Below are positions 22,681 through 30,797 of a stretch of DNA of 64,000 bases, one piece after another (position 1 is the stretch's first letter; each line of letters opens with the position of its first letter). This DNA comes from Georgenia satyanarayanai (GTDB lineage Bacteria; Actinomycetota; Actinomycetes; Actinomycetales; Actinomycetaceae). The stretch spans positions 1 to 64,000 of the forward strand of contig NZ_UETB01000004.1 of assembly GCF_900116375.1 (NCBI RefSeq), read 5' to 3'. The notes beneath the pieces were generated by a model. The model had not been told where the DNA came from and made no database searches. It saw nothing but the letters and a program-made list of their open reading frames with translations. A program made the translations under genes and the position numbers.

Positions 22681-23462
22681 ACCCGCGCGTGCCGCGCGCG
22701 GCCGAAGGAGTACACGCCGTACGCCGCGATCCCCAGGCCGACGGCGGTGAGCAGTGCCGTGCCCAGCGGCAGCTCGAGGAGGCTGCGCAGCGCGCCGTCG
22801 AGCCCCTTCGCCTCCTCGGGGTCGTTCTGCACGGCGGCGACGACGAAGAGCGCGCCCACGATCCCGAGCGCGATGCCCTTGGCGATGTAGCCGACCCTGC
22901 CGGCGACCGTCACGGCCCGGCCCGGGTTCCCCCGCAGGTCCTCGAGGAATCGCTCCCGCCAGCCCTTGACGACGTGGTAGCCGCCGACGACGACGACGCC
23001 CAGGCCCACCAGGCCGACGGCCACCTGCCCGAGCGGGTGCTCCATGACGCGCGCCGTGAGGCTGGTGGTCTGCTCCGACCCGCCCCCGCCGCTCTTGCCC
23101 GTGGCGGCGCGCGCCGCCAGCCCCGTGAGGACGAGGTACGTCGCCGCCTTGCCGACGGAGTTGAGCCGGTCCTTCGTCCCACCCGTGGCCACCGCGGTGG
23201 CGACCTGCCACAGGGTGAGGAGGGTGAAGCCGGCGACGACGACCCACAGGAGGAACGCGCCGAGGGGCGTCGAGCCGAGCTGCTCGAGGGCGCCGGACTG
23301 GTCGGCCGACTCACCCGAGCCGCCGGTGCCCCAGGCGAGGCCCACCGCGGTCCAGCCGAGGACGAGGTGGAGCACCCCGCTGGCCGCGTACCCGAGCCGG
23401 GCCCCGGTGGTGAGCGCGGGGTGGTCGTCGAGCTCTGCCGCGGTGCCGCGCACGGTGTTCAT
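22677..23462 (-). CDS. DUF1206 multi-pass membrane protein
   Basis: A 261-residue protein of the DUF1206 family, built from three repeats of two membrane helices. The repeats can be seen as ARLGYAASGVLHLVLGWTAV, SVGKAATYLVLTGLAARAAT and AGRVGYIAKGIALGIVGALF, each starting a helix pair. The function is unknown. ATG 23462 is preceded by GCAGGG at usual spacing. The gene is convergent with nanE and divergent from the flavin reductase, so it is its own transcription unit. The final residues RARHARV form a short basic tail. Confidence 0.85.
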   Translation of the reverse strand: MNTVRGTAAELDDHPALTTGARLGYAASGVLHLVLGWTAVGLAWGTGGSGESADQSGALEQLGSTPLGAFLLWVVVAGFTLLTLWQVATAVATGGTKDRLNSVGKAATYLVLTGLAARAATGKSGGGGSEQTTSLTARVMEHPLGQVAVGLVGLGVVVVGGYHVVKGWRERFLEDLRGNPGRAVTVAGRVGYIAKGIALGIVGALFVVAAVQNDPEEAKGLDGALRSLLELPLGTALLTAVGLGIAAYGVYSFGRARHARV

Positions 23463-23580
23463 GCGCCACACCCTGCAGGATCCGGACGGGCGGCGCGACC
23501 CCTGGGCCAGTGCCGGAGGTCCCGGCCACCCGCACCGCGGAGCGGATACCGTGGCCGCTGTCCCCGGACCAGGAGCACCG

Positions 23581-24285
23581 ATGATCCGCCTCGCCGTCCT
23601 CAACGCCGCGACGAGCCCGAACCGGCTCGGCAACCACATCACCGACTGGGTCATCGACCGGCTCGGCACGAACCGCGCCTTCGTCATCGACCGCATCGAC
23701 CTCCGCGACGTCGGCCTGCCGCTCTTCGACGAGCCGGGCCTGCCCCGCTACGGCCGCCACCGCCACGAGCACACGCGGCGGTGGGCCCGGCGCATCGACG
23801 CCGCCGACGGCTTCGTCGTCGTCAGCCCCGAGTACAACCGCGGCTACTCCGCGCTGCTCAAGAACGCCCTGGACTACCTCGTCCAGGAGTGGGCCTTCAA
23901 GCCCGTCGGGATCGTCAGCTACGGCTCGGGGATGTCCGGCGGGCTGCGCGGGGCGGAGGCGCTGCGCACGGTGCTCAGCGCCCTGCAGATGTACCCGGTG
24001 CGCGAGATGGTCGTCGTGCCCTTCGTCACCGAGGCCGCCGTCCGTGAGGGCACCGTGGCGGCCTCCGCGGGGATGGTCGAGGGGATGGAGCTCATGATGG
24101 ACGCCCTCGTGCGGATGGACGCCGCGATGCACCTGCTCCGGGCGCCCGACGAGGAGCTCGGGGACCAGCAGGGCGAGCAGGCCGGCCGCGACGGCGCCGA
24201 GACGCACTCCCACCCGCGCGATTCCGGGACGGACGCCGGGTGGAGCGCGACGAGCGCGCTGAAGCGTCCTCCGGGCTTCGTCTGA
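23581..24285 (+). CDS. NADPH-dependent FMN reductase family protein
   Basis: A 234-residue flavodoxin-fold reductase. Typical motifs are LNAATSPNRLGNHITDWV at the phosphate-binding loop, VVVSPEYNRGYSALLKNALD for the flavin site and FKPVGIVSYGSGMSGGLRGA. Such enzymes reduce free FMN or quinones with NADPH. A C-terminal tail of about 45 residues rich in Asp, Gln, His and Ser looks disordered and is not part of the fold. AGGAG at 23571 serves the ATG, and TACCGT (23547-23552) is a likely -10 box. It could supply reduced FMN to the luciferase-like enzyme at 10183, but there is no direct evidence. Confidence 0.86.
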   Translation: MIRLAVLNAATSPNRLGNHITDWVIDRLGTNRAFVIDRIDLRDVGLPLFDEPGLPRYGRHRHEHTRRWARRIDAADGFVVVSPEYNRGYSALLKNALDYLVQEWAFKPVGIVSYGSGMSGGLRGAEALRTVLSALQMYPVREMVVVPFVTEAAVREGTVAASAGMVEGMELMMDALVRMDAAMHLLRAPDEELGDQQGEQAGRDGAETHSHPRDSGTDAGWSATSALKRPPGFV

Positions 24286-24349
24286 AGGCCCCGCGCACGG
24301 GTCACATCCACCCCACGCGCCCCACGACGGGGGCAGATCCGCAGGGACA

Positions 24350-24371
24350 CGCCGAAATCTCGGCGCGTGAG
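24350..24371 (+). repeat. Intergenic hairpin and repeat after the flavin reductase
   Basis: CGCCGA-AATC-TCGGCG (24350-24365) is a short hairpin between the flavin reductase and the HU gene. Its 24353-24371 part matches, with one mismatch in 19, the minus strand at 3719-3737. It also shares the CGCCGA start with the larger palindromes elsewhere in this window. Confidence 0.5.
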
Positions 24372-24453
24372 GGCGACAACGGCCGCTCCGACGCCGTAAT
24401 GTCTGCCCCGTCGCACCCACAAGGGTGCGCACGCCGACTGAGAGAGGGATTTC

Positions 24454-24738
24454 ATGTCCGTCAACCGCACCGAGCTCGTCGCCGCCGTGGCCGAGCGCTC
24501 CTCGCTCACCAAGTCCCAGGCCGACGCCGCTCTGTCGGCGCTGCAGGACGTGCTCGTCGAGTCCGTCAGCAAGGGCGAGGCCGTCAAGATCACCGGCCTC
24601 CTCGCCGTCGAGCGTGTCGAGCGCGCCGCGCGCACCGGCCGTAACCCGCAGACCGGCGCCGAGATCCAGATCCCCGCCGGCTACGGCGTCAAGATCTCCG
24701 CCGGCAGCGCCCTCAAGAAGGCCGTCTCCAACAAGTGA
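24454..24738 (+). CDS. hup: HU-family nucleoid DNA-binding protein
   Basis: A 94-residue HU protein. It has the dimerisation helices SVNRTELVAAVAERSSLTKSQ and the beta-arm signature RTGRNPQTGAEIQIPAGYGVKISAG. The standard HU length and the lack of the long Lys/Ala-rich tail of mycobacterial HupB point to the short form. GAGAGGG lies six bases before the ATG. The upstream region of about 170 bases should hold a strong promoter, and a complete hairpin terminator follows, so it is a monocistronic, highly expressed gene. HU bends and compacts DNA throughout the cell. Confidence 0.95.
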   Translation: MSVNRTELVAAVAERSSLTKSQADAALSALQDVLVESVSKGEAVKITGLLAVERVERAARTGRNPQTGAEIQIPAGYGVKISAGSALKKAVSNK

Positions 24739-24756
24739 CGTCCTAGCGACATCACC

Positions 24757-24796
24757 GCAAGGCGGGCAGGACGAACGATCGTCCTGCCCGCCTTGC
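24757..24796 (+). terminator. Strong hairpin terminator of hup
   Basis: An 18-bp perfect stem, GCAAGGCGGGCAGGACGA (24757-24774) with TCGTCCTGCCCGCCTTGC (24779-24796), closes on a four-base loop ACGA. It is followed by TGTTTCCC, a weak T-run. It lies 18 bases after the hup stop codon. Confidence 0.85.
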
Positions 24797-24924
24797 TGTT
24801 TCCCTACGGCCCGCGTGCGCTGACCTACCCGCTTGTCCTCCCACCTCCCACCTCCGCCCCGCGCTCGACGAGGAGAACCGGGGAGCTCGGGCCGGGAGTC
24901 CCTGCCGCGAGCAGTGGGGTCACA

Positions 24925-24951
24925 TAGTCTGGAGTGCGGGTGCGCCCGCAC
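24925..24951 (+). promoter_or_regulatory. nagB promoter and leader palindrome
   Basis: TAGTCT (24925-24930) is a TANNNT -10 box, giving a start near 24937 and a leader of about 44 bases. GTGCGGG-TGCG-CCCGCAC (24934-24951) is an inverted repeat overlapping that start, either an operator or a leader hairpin. Confidence 0.5.
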
Positions 24952-24980
24952 CACGTTGCACGCAGAGGAAGAGGTACCCG

Positions 24981-25766
24981 GTGGAGGTCGTCATCACGTC
25001 CGGTGCGCAGGAGAGCGCACGGCTCGCCGCGGACGCCGTCGAGCAGCTGCTCGCCCGCAAGCCCGACGCCGTCCTCGGCCTGGCCACTGGGTCGACCCCG
25101 CTGCCCACGTACGACGAGCTCGTCCGCCGGCACGAGGCCGGGCAGGTCAGCTTCGCCCGCGCCCGCGGCTTCACCCTCGACGAGTACATCGGCCTGCCCG
25201 CCGACCACCCGCAGCGCTACCGCAACGTCATCGACCGCGAGCTCGTCGGCCGGGTCGACTTCGCGTCGGACGCCGTCACCGGGCCCGACGGGCTGGCGGA
25301 GGACCTGCAGGCGGCCGCCGAGGCCTACGAGCGCGCGATCGCCGCGGCCGGCGGCGTGGACCTGCAGATCCTCGGGATCGGCACGAACGGGCACATCGCC
25401 TTCAACGAGCCGGGCTCCTCCCTCGCCTCGCGCACGCGCGTGCAGCCGCTCGCCCCGCAGACCCGCACCGACAACGCCCGCTTCTTCGAGGACGACGTCG
25501 AGGCCGTGCCCCGCCTGTGCTTCACCCAGGGCCTAGGCACCATCATGGAGGCCCGCCACCTCGTGCTCATCGCCACCGGTGAGGGCAAGGCGGCCGCGGT
25601 GCAGCAGCTCGTGGAGGGGCCGGTGAGCGCGAGGTGGCCGGCGACGGTCATGCAGCACCACCCGCACGCGACCGTGCTCCTCGACGAGGCCGCCGCCTCC
25701 CGGCTCGAGCTCGCCGACTACTACCGCGAGGCCTACGCCGCCAAGCCGGAGTGGCAGGGGATCTGA
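24981..25766 (+). CDS. nagB: Glucosamine-6-phosphate deaminase
   Basis: A 261-residue NagB. Signatures are GLATGSTPLPTYDEL for phosphate binding, the catalytic Asp in TLDEYIGL (about residue 67) and the HxxE-type active site in GIGTNGHIAFNEPG (132-145). It converts glucosamine-6-phosphate to fructose-6-phosphate and ammonia. GTG 24981 follows GAGGAAGAGG. It stands alone, with its own promoter, but is only 2.3 kb beyond nanE and would complete the sialic-acid route to glycolysis if a NagA is encoded elsewhere. The length and motifs are those of a full, active enzyme. Confidence 0.93.
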   Translation: MEVVITSGAQESARLAADAVEQLLARKPDAVLGLATGSTPLPTYDELVRRHEAGQVSFARARGFTLDEYIGLPADHPQRYRNVIDRELVGRVDFASDAVTGPDGLAEDLQAAAEAYERAIAAAGGVDLQILGIGTNGHIAFNEPGSSLASRTRVQPLAPQTRTDNARFFEDDVEAVPRLCFTQGLGTIMEARHLVLIATGEGKAAAVQQLVEGPVSARWPATVMQHHPHATVLLDEAAASRLELADYYREAYAAKPEWQGI

Positions 25767-25839
25767 GCCGGCAGGTGTGACGACCACGGCACGCCGGGCC
25801 ACCGGGACCCGGGACGGGGGACGACCTAGACTGGTGACC

Positions 25840-26184
25840 ATGAGTTCCACCGAGCCCCCCAGCACCCCGAGCGAGCCGTCGACGTCGTCGGGAACGAGCG
25901 TCCTCGAGCGCGAGGAGCTGCGCGAGCACGAGGCCGGTGACAACGACCGCTACGCCCACTACGTGAAGAAGGACAAGATCATGTCCTCCGCGCTGTCGGG
26001 CCAGCCGGTCGTGGCGCTGTGCGGCAAGGTGTGGACCCCGGGCCGCGACCCGAAGAAGTACCCGGTGTGCCCCACGTGCAAGGAGATCTACGAGGGCATC
26101 CAGGGCGGGGGCTCCGGCTCCGGCTCCGGTGGCGGACGCTTCGGCGGCTTCGGCCGCGGCGGCCGCGGCGGAAGCGGAGAGTGA
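25840..26184 (+). CDS. DUF3039 protein
   Basis: A 114-residue protein of the DUF3039 family. A Ser/Thr/Pro-rich N-terminus (about 1-20) is followed by the conserved YAHYVKKDKIMSSALSGQPV and a possible zinc ribbon, LCGKVWTPGRDPKKYPVCPTC, of which the cysteines at either end are visible. The C-terminus is a Gly/Ser-rich tail GRFGGFGRGGRGG. Function unknown. A TAGACT box (25827-25832) 13 bases before the ATG implies a leaderless transcript, which fixes the start. Its stop overlaps the helicase start in GTGA, a pairing common in actinobacteria, so the two probably work together. Confidence 0.88.
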   Translation: MSSTEPPSTPSEPSTSSGTSVLEREELREHEAGDNDRYAHYVKKDKIMSSALSGQPVVALCGKVWTPGRDPKKYPVCPTCKEIYEGIQGGGSGSGSGGGRFGGFGRGGRGGSGE

Positions 26185-28019
26185 GCGCCGCTCCACAGCG
26201 CAGGCCGGCCGTGACGACCACGCAGGGCACCCCTGCGGCCGTCTCCACCGCTGCCGCCGAGCACCTGCCCCCCGCCTACCCCGCGCGGGCGGCGTGGGGC
26301 ACGGCGTCGCGGCTGCGCGCCTGGCAGGCCGAGGCGCTGGAGACGTACCTCGCCGACGACCCGCGCGACTTCCTCGCCGTCGCCACCCCCGGCGCCGGCA
26401 AGACGACCTTCGCGCTGCGGGTGGCCACCGAGCTGCTCTCACGCGGGGAGGTCACGGCGGTCACCGTCGTCGCCCCGACCGAGCACCTCAAGGGGCAGTG
26501 GGCCGAGGCGGCCGCGCGCGTGGGCATCCAGCTCGACCCGGCGTTCCGCAACGCCCAGGAGCGGCACGGCGCGAGCTTCGACGGCGTCGCCCTCACCTAC
26601 GCGCAGGTCGCCGCCAACCCCGACCTGCACCGCCGTCGCACGACGAACGAGCGCACCCTCGTCATCCTCGACGAGGTGCACCACGGCGGGGACGCGCTGA
26701 GCTGGGGCGACGGCATCCGGCTCGCCTTCGAGCCCGCCCGCCGGCGCCTGGCCCTCACCGGGACCCCGTTCCGCTCGGACACCGCCGCGATCCCCTTCGT
26801 CACCTACGAGCGCGACGCCGACGGTGTGCGCCGCTCCCGGGCGGACTACTCCTACGGCTACGCGGACGCGCTGCGCGACGGCGTCGTGCGGCCGGTCATC
26901 TTCCTGTCCTACTCCGGGCAGATGCGCTGGCGCACCCGAGCCGGCGACGAGGTGAGCGCCGCCCTCGGCGAGCCGCTGACCAAGGACCTCGTCGCCCAGG
27001 CCTGGCGCACCGCCCTGGACCCGAAGGGTGACTGGGTCCCCGCCGTCCTCGCCGCCGCCGACCGGCGCCTCACCGAGGTGCGCCGCGGCGTGCCCGACGC
27101 CGGCGGCCTCGTCATCGCCACCGACCAGACGAAGGCGCGCGCCTACGCGCGGGTCCTCACCGAGCTCACCGGTGAGAAGCCGACCGTCGTCCTGTCCGAC
27201 GACGACGGCGCCTCCGCCCGCATCGACGAGTTCGCCGCCGGTGAGCAGCGGTGGATGATCGCCGTGCGGATGGTGTCCGAGGGCGTGGACGTGCCCCGCC
27301 TCGCCGTCGGCGTCTACGCGACCTCCGCGGCCACGCCGCTCTTCTTCGCCCAGGCGATCGGCCGCTTCGTGCGTGCCCGACGACGCGGGGAGACCGCCTC
27401 GGTGTTCCTCCCCAGCGTGCCGGTGCTCCTCGAGCTCGCCGCCCAGCTCGAGGTGGAGCGCGACCACGCCCTGGACCGCGTCCTCACCTCCGAGGAGAAG
27501 GGCGACTTCTTCAGCCCGGAGGACGCCCTCGTCGCGGCCGCCAACCGCGAGGAGAAGGCCAGCGACGAGCTGATGCTGCCCGGCTTCGAGGCCCTGGACG
27601 CCCAGGCCTCCTTCGACCGGGTGCTCTTCGACGGCGGTGAGTTCGGCGCCGGCGCGGAGGTCGGGTCCATCGAGGAGGAGGAGTACCTCGGCCTGCCCGG
27701 GCTCCTCGAGCCGGAGCAGGTGCACTCGCTGCTCCGTGCCCGCCAGGCGGAGCAGGTCAAGCAGCAGAAGCGGCAGGCGGCTGCCCGTGCCCAGCGGGAC
27801 GAGAACTCCGGGGTCTCGGACCACAAGCGGCGCGCGGCCCTGCGCAAGGAGCTCTCCGGCCTCGTGTCCGCGTGGTCGCGCCGCAGCAACATGGCCCACG
27901 CCATCGTCCACAGCGAGCTGCGCAAGGCCTGCGGCGGCCCCGAGGTGCCCCTGGCGAGCACCGAGGAGCTCGAGGCGAGGATCGCGCTCCTCCGCAACTG
28001 GTTCGTCGGCCGCAAGTAG
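26181..28019 (+). CDS. DEAD/DEAH-box superfamily 2 helicase
   Basis: A 612-residue SF2 helicase. Motif I is ATPGAGKTTF (68-77), motif II ILDEVHHGG with DEVH at 164-167, motif III LALTGTPFRSD, and the second RecA-like domain has motif V MVSEGVDVPRLAVGV and motif VI AIGRFVRARR. A C-terminal region (about 460-612) rich in Glu, Arg and Lys is helical and may bind nucleic acid or the DUF3039 partner. Substrate (DNA or RNA) is not evident. GTG 26181 overlaps the DUF3039 stop and is preceded by a purine-rich GGAGA. The gene ends the two-gene unit. Confidence 0.9.
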   Translation: MSAAPQRRPAVTTTQGTPAAVSTAAAEHLPPAYPARAAWGTASRLRAWQAEALETYLADDPRDFLAVATPGAGKTTFALRVATELLSRGEVTAVTVVAPTEHLKGQWAEAAARVGIQLDPAFRNAQERHGASFDGVALTYAQVAANPDLHRRRTTNERTLVILDEVHHGGDALSWGDGIRLAFEPARRRLALTGTPFRSDTAAIPFVTYERDADGVRRSRADYSYGYADALRDGVVRPVIFLSYSGQMRWRTRAGDEVSAALGEPLTKDLVAQAWRTALDPKGDWVPAVLAAADRRLTEVRRGVPDAGGLVIATDQTKARAYARVLTELTGEKPTVVLSDDDGASARIDEFAAGEQRWMIAVRMVSEGVDVPRLAVGVYATSAATPLFFAQAIGRFVRARRRGETASVFLPSVPVLLELAAQLEVERDHALDRVLTSEEKGDFFSPEDALVAAANREEKASDELMLPGFEALDAQASFDRVLFDGGEFGAGAEVGSIEEEEYLGLPGLLEPEQVHSLLRARQAEQVKQQKRQAAARAQRDENSGVSDHKRRAALRKELSGLVSAWSRRSNMAHAIVHSELRKACGGPEVPLASTEELEARIALLRNWFVGRK

Positions 28020-28152
28020 CCCCCCGGCTTCGCGATTGGTCGAGTGACCGACGGGTCCGGGCGCTGAACCGTCGCCAGGTCGACCAGTTGCGAAGGTGGG
28101 GGACGTGGACCGGGGTCTGCGCGGGTCCCGCGACGTCGCTAGGTTTGTCCGC

Positions 28153-29487
28153 ATGCCACGCGCGACGACCGCCCTCCTCACCGACCGCTACGAGCTGACG
28201 ATGCTCGAGGCCTCGCTCCAGTCCGGTGCCGCGCACCGGCGCAGCGTCTTCGAGGTCTTCTCCCGGCGCCTGTCCGGCGGGCGCCGCTACGGCGTCGTCG
28301 CCGGCACCGGCCGCGTGCTCGACGCGATCGCCGACTTCACCTTCTCGGGCACCGAGATCGACTGGCTGCGTGAACGGGAGATCGTCAGCGGCGAGACGCT
28401 CGACTACCTCGCCGGGTACCGCTTCGGCGGGGACGTCCTCGGCTACGGGGAGGGGGAGTGCTTCTTCCCCGGCTCACCGATCCTCACCATCCGCGGCACC
28501 TTCGCCGAGGCCCTCCTGCTCGAGACGGTCGTCCTGTCCGTCCTCAACCACGACTCCGCCGTCGCCGCGGCCGCCTCGCGCATGACGACGGCGGCGCACG
28601 GGCGCCCGTGCGCCGAGATGGGTGCCCGGCGCACGCACGAGGAGGCGGCCGTGGCCGCCGCGCGGGCCGCCGTCGTCGGCGGTTTCGCCGCGACGAGCGT
28701 GCTCGAGGCGGGCCGCTCCTACGGGATCCCCACGATGGGGACCGCCGCCCACTCCTTCACCCTCGTCCACGACGACGAGGAGGCCGCCTTCGACGCGCAG
28801 GTGCGGGCGATGGGCCCGGGCACCACCCTCCTCGTCGACACCTACGACGTCGAGCGCGGCGTCGAGCGGGCCGTCGCGGCTGCTCGCCGCCACGGCGGGG
28901 AGCTCGGCGCGGTGCGTCTCGACTCCGGTGACCTCGTCGCCCAGGCCTTCACCGTCCGCCGTCAGCTCGACGCGCTCGGCGCGACGACGACGAAGATCAC
29001 CGTCACCTCCGACCTCGACGAGTACGCCATCGCCGCCCTCGGCGCCGCGCCGGTCGACGCCTACGGCGTGGGCACCAAGCTCGTCACCGGCTCCGGGCTG
29101 CCGACGGCGGAGCTCGTCTACAAGCTCGTCGAGCGGGAGGGCGCGGACGGGCAGATGGTCGACGTCGCCAAGGCCTCCGCCGCCAAGGCGACCGTCGGCG
29201 GCTTCAAGGTGGCCGGGCGCGTCTTCGAGAACGGGGTGGCCCAGGAGGAGCTCGTCGTGGGCTGCGACGACGAGGCCGCCGGCGCCAAGGTCCTCGAGGA
29301 GCACGGCGCCCGCCCGCTCCAGCTGCCGCTCGTGCGCCAGGGCGTCATCGCCGAGGAGCACCGCGGCCCGGACGCGGTGCGCGCGGCGGCCGAGCGGCAC
29401 GTCGCCTCGCGGGCCGCGCTGCCCTACGAGGGCTGGCGGCTGAGCGAGGGCGAGCCGGCCATCCCCACCCGCCACGTCCTCGGGTGA
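28153..29487 (+). CDS. pncB: Nicotinate phosphoribosyltransferase
   Basis: A 444-residue enzyme that joins nicotinate to PRPP, giving nicotinate mononucleotide in the Preiss-Handler NAD pathway. Recognisable segments are TALLTDRYELTMLEASLQSG at the start, SVLNHDSAVAAAASRM, MGARRTHEEAAVAAARAA, GTAAHSFTLVHDDEEAAF (with the active-site His) and VRLDSGDL. ATG 28153 is supported by a TAGGTT -10 box (28140-28145) 13 bases upstream, meaning a leaderless transcript. nadE, the last step of the same pathway, is at 62258. The 130 bases upstream show no clear operator. Confidence 0.92.
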   Translation: MPRATTALLTDRYELTMLEASLQSGAAHRRSVFEVFSRRLSGGRRYGVVAGTGRVLDAIADFTFSGTEIDWLREREIVSGETLDYLAGYRFGGDVLGYGEGECFFPGSPILTIRGTFAEALLLETVVLSVLNHDSAVAAAASRMTTAAHGRPCAEMGARRTHEEAAVAAARAAVVGGFAATSVLEAGRSYGIPTMGTAAHSFTLVHDDEEAAFDAQVRAMGPGTTLLVDTYDVERGVERAVAAARRHGGELGAVRLDSGDLVAQAFTVRRQLDALGATTTKITVTSDLDEYAIAALGAAPVDAYGVGTKLVTGSGLPTAELVYKLVEREGADGQMVDVAKASAAKATVGGFKVAGRVFENGVAQEELVVGCDDEAAGAKVLEEHGARPLQLPLVRQGVIAEEHRGPDAVRAAAERHVASRAALPYEGWRLSEGEPAIPTRHVLG

Positions 29488-29584
29488 GTTGTCCCACGCC
29501 CGTTCAAGATGCCGACGTGAACAAGGTCCGCAACGATAAGGGCCACTGCGGTGCCGGACAGGCACCGGAACGAAGGGAGCTCGT

Positions 29585-29740
29585 ATGTCCTTGTGGCTGA
29601 TCCTCATCATTGTCGGCGTGATCATGCTCATCATCGGCGTGGCCGTCGAGGCCGCCCAGATCCTCATCTGGATCGGTGTCGCCATCCTCGTGATCTCGCT
29701 CATCCTCTCGCTGGTGGGACGCGGCAAGAACAGGGTGTAG
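29585..29740 (+). CDS. Small hydrophobic membrane protein, 51 residues
   Basis: This short frame starts at ATG 29585 with AAGGGAG five bases upstream and ends at TAG 29738-29740. It encodes two hydrophobic helices, WLILIIVGVIMLIIGVAV (about 4-21) and QILIWIGVAILVISLILSLV (about 25-44), and a basic tail GRGKNRV. Similar two-helix proteins are common in actinobacteria but have no assigned role. A perfect hairpin terminator 32 bases after the stop supports an independent transcript. The codon use and the good ribosome site make chance unlikely. Confidence 0.75.
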   Translation: MSLWLILIIVGVIMLIIGVAVEAAQILIWIGVAILVISLILSLVGRGKNRV

Positions 29741-29771
29741 CGCCTGGCGCGGTGGCCCTCCACCCGCGCAC

Positions 29772-29805
29772 CGAGGCCCGGCAGGAACCTTCCTGCCGGG
29801 CCTCG
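29772..29805 (+). terminator. Hairpin terminator after the 51-residue gene
   Basis: CGAGGCCCGGCAGGAA (29772-29787) pairs perfectly with TTCCTGCCGGGCCTCG (29790-29805). The tight turn means the innermost bases are probably unpaired. There is no T-run. It separates the small gene from clpS. Confidence 0.75.
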
Positions 29806-29858
29806 CCGTGTCCGGGGTCATGGGCGCACCCGTCCCCGCTCGTGCCTAGTCTGGGAGC

Positions 29859-30164
29859 ATGACGGTCACGACACCACGCCCGGTCACCGTGCCGGAGGAG
29901 ACGCAGCAGGAGGAGCGCCGGCCCGCTCGCCCCTGGCGCACCATCGTGTGGAACGACCCGGTCAACCTCATGAGCTACGTGACCTACGTGTTCCGCACGT
30001 ACTTCGGCTACTCCCAGGAGCGTGCCCACGAGCTCATGCTCCAGGTCCACCACGACGGCCGTGCCGTCGTCGCCGAAGGTGCCCGCGAGACGATGGAGGT
30101 CCACGTGACAGCGATGCACTCCTACGGCCTGTGGGCCACCCTCGCCCCCGAGGGAGAGGGCTGA
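29859..30164 (+). CDS. clpS: ATP-dependent Clp protease adaptor ClpS
   Basis: A 101-residue ClpS. After a disordered, charged N-terminus (about 1-25) it shows the conserved [20 protein letters not shown], the M[12 protein letters not shown] segment and a C-terminal [14 protein letters not shown]. ClpS delivers N-end-rule substrates to ClpC/ClpA. The TAGTCT box (29847-29852) 12 bases before the ATG indicates a leaderless mRNA. Only one base separates its stop from the DUF2017 start, and the order clpS-DUF2017-murI-metallo-beta-lactamase is typical of actinobacteria. Confidence 0.95.
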   Translation: MTVTTPRPVTVPEETQQEERRPARPWRTIVWNDPVNLMSYVTYVFRTYFGYSQERAHELMLQVHHDGRAVVAEGARETMEVHVTAMHSYGLWATLAPEGEG

Positions 30165-30165
30165 G

Positions 30166-30780
30166 GTGCGCGCCTTCACCGCCGTCCCCGGCGGGTACGC
30201 CTGCGAGCTCGAGCAGGCCGAGCTGCGGATCATCGCGCGCGTGACCGCCGACACCTGCGAGCTCCTCGGCCTGCCCCTCGACGAGGCCGCCGTGGACGAC
30301 GACGACGGCTCGCCCGCGCCGTCGACCGACGAGGAGGTCCTCGCCTCCCTCGACTGGGACCCCGCCGCCGGTCAGACGCCACGCGACCCGGCCCTTGCCC
30401 GGCTGCTGCCGCCGGCGAGCACCGACGACGACGAGCTCGCCGCCGAGATGCGCCGACTCACCGAGGGCTCGCTGCGGGAGACGAAGACCGAGCAGCTGCG
30501 GGTGGTCCACGACGCCCTCGCGGCGAGCACCGGCCTCGTCGTCGTGCGGGCGGGGCAGGAGCGGGCGTGGCTCGCCGCGCTGACCGACCTGCGCCTCGTC
30601 CTCGCCGCCCGGCTGGGCATCGAGACCGACGACGACGCCGAACGGGTCTACGAGCGGGCCGGCGCCGAGGAGCCGCAGACGGCGGCGGACGAGCTCGACG
30701 CCGCACTCACCAGTCTCTACGCCGCGCTCACGTGGTGGCAGGAGTCACTCCTGGAGGCCATGTCGGGCGGGACGTCGTGA
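30166..30780 (+). CDS. DUF2017 family protein
   Basis: A 204-residue soluble acidic protein of the DUF2017 family, usually encoded directly after clpS in actinobacteria. It starts [20 protein letters not shown], has an Asp/Ser-rich central linker (about 40-60), a conserved LARLLPPAS, and a C-terminal helical part ending [15 protein letters not shown]. No catalytic motif is evident; a role with ClpS or Clp proteolysis is inference from conserved order. The GTG is one base after the clpS stop, so translation is coupled. Its stop overlaps a GTG that would extend murI, but murI has a better start downstream. Confidence 0.85.
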   Translation: MRAFTAVPGGYACELEQAELRIIARVTADTCELLGLPLDEAAVDDDDGSPAPSTDEEVLASLDWDPAAGQTPRDPALARLLPPASTDDDELAAEMRRLTEGSLRETKTEQLRVVHDALAASTGLVVVRAGQERAWLAALTDLRLVLAARLGIETDDDAERVYERAGAEEPQTAADELDAALTSLYAALTWWQESLLEAMSGGTS

Positions 30781-30797
30781 CACTACGCTCGGGCAGC

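Noticed and set aside
28020-28152. Short GGTC/GACC repeats upstream of pncB as a regulator site
   Set aside because: The arms are four bases with no extended symmetry, which is expected by chance in this composition.
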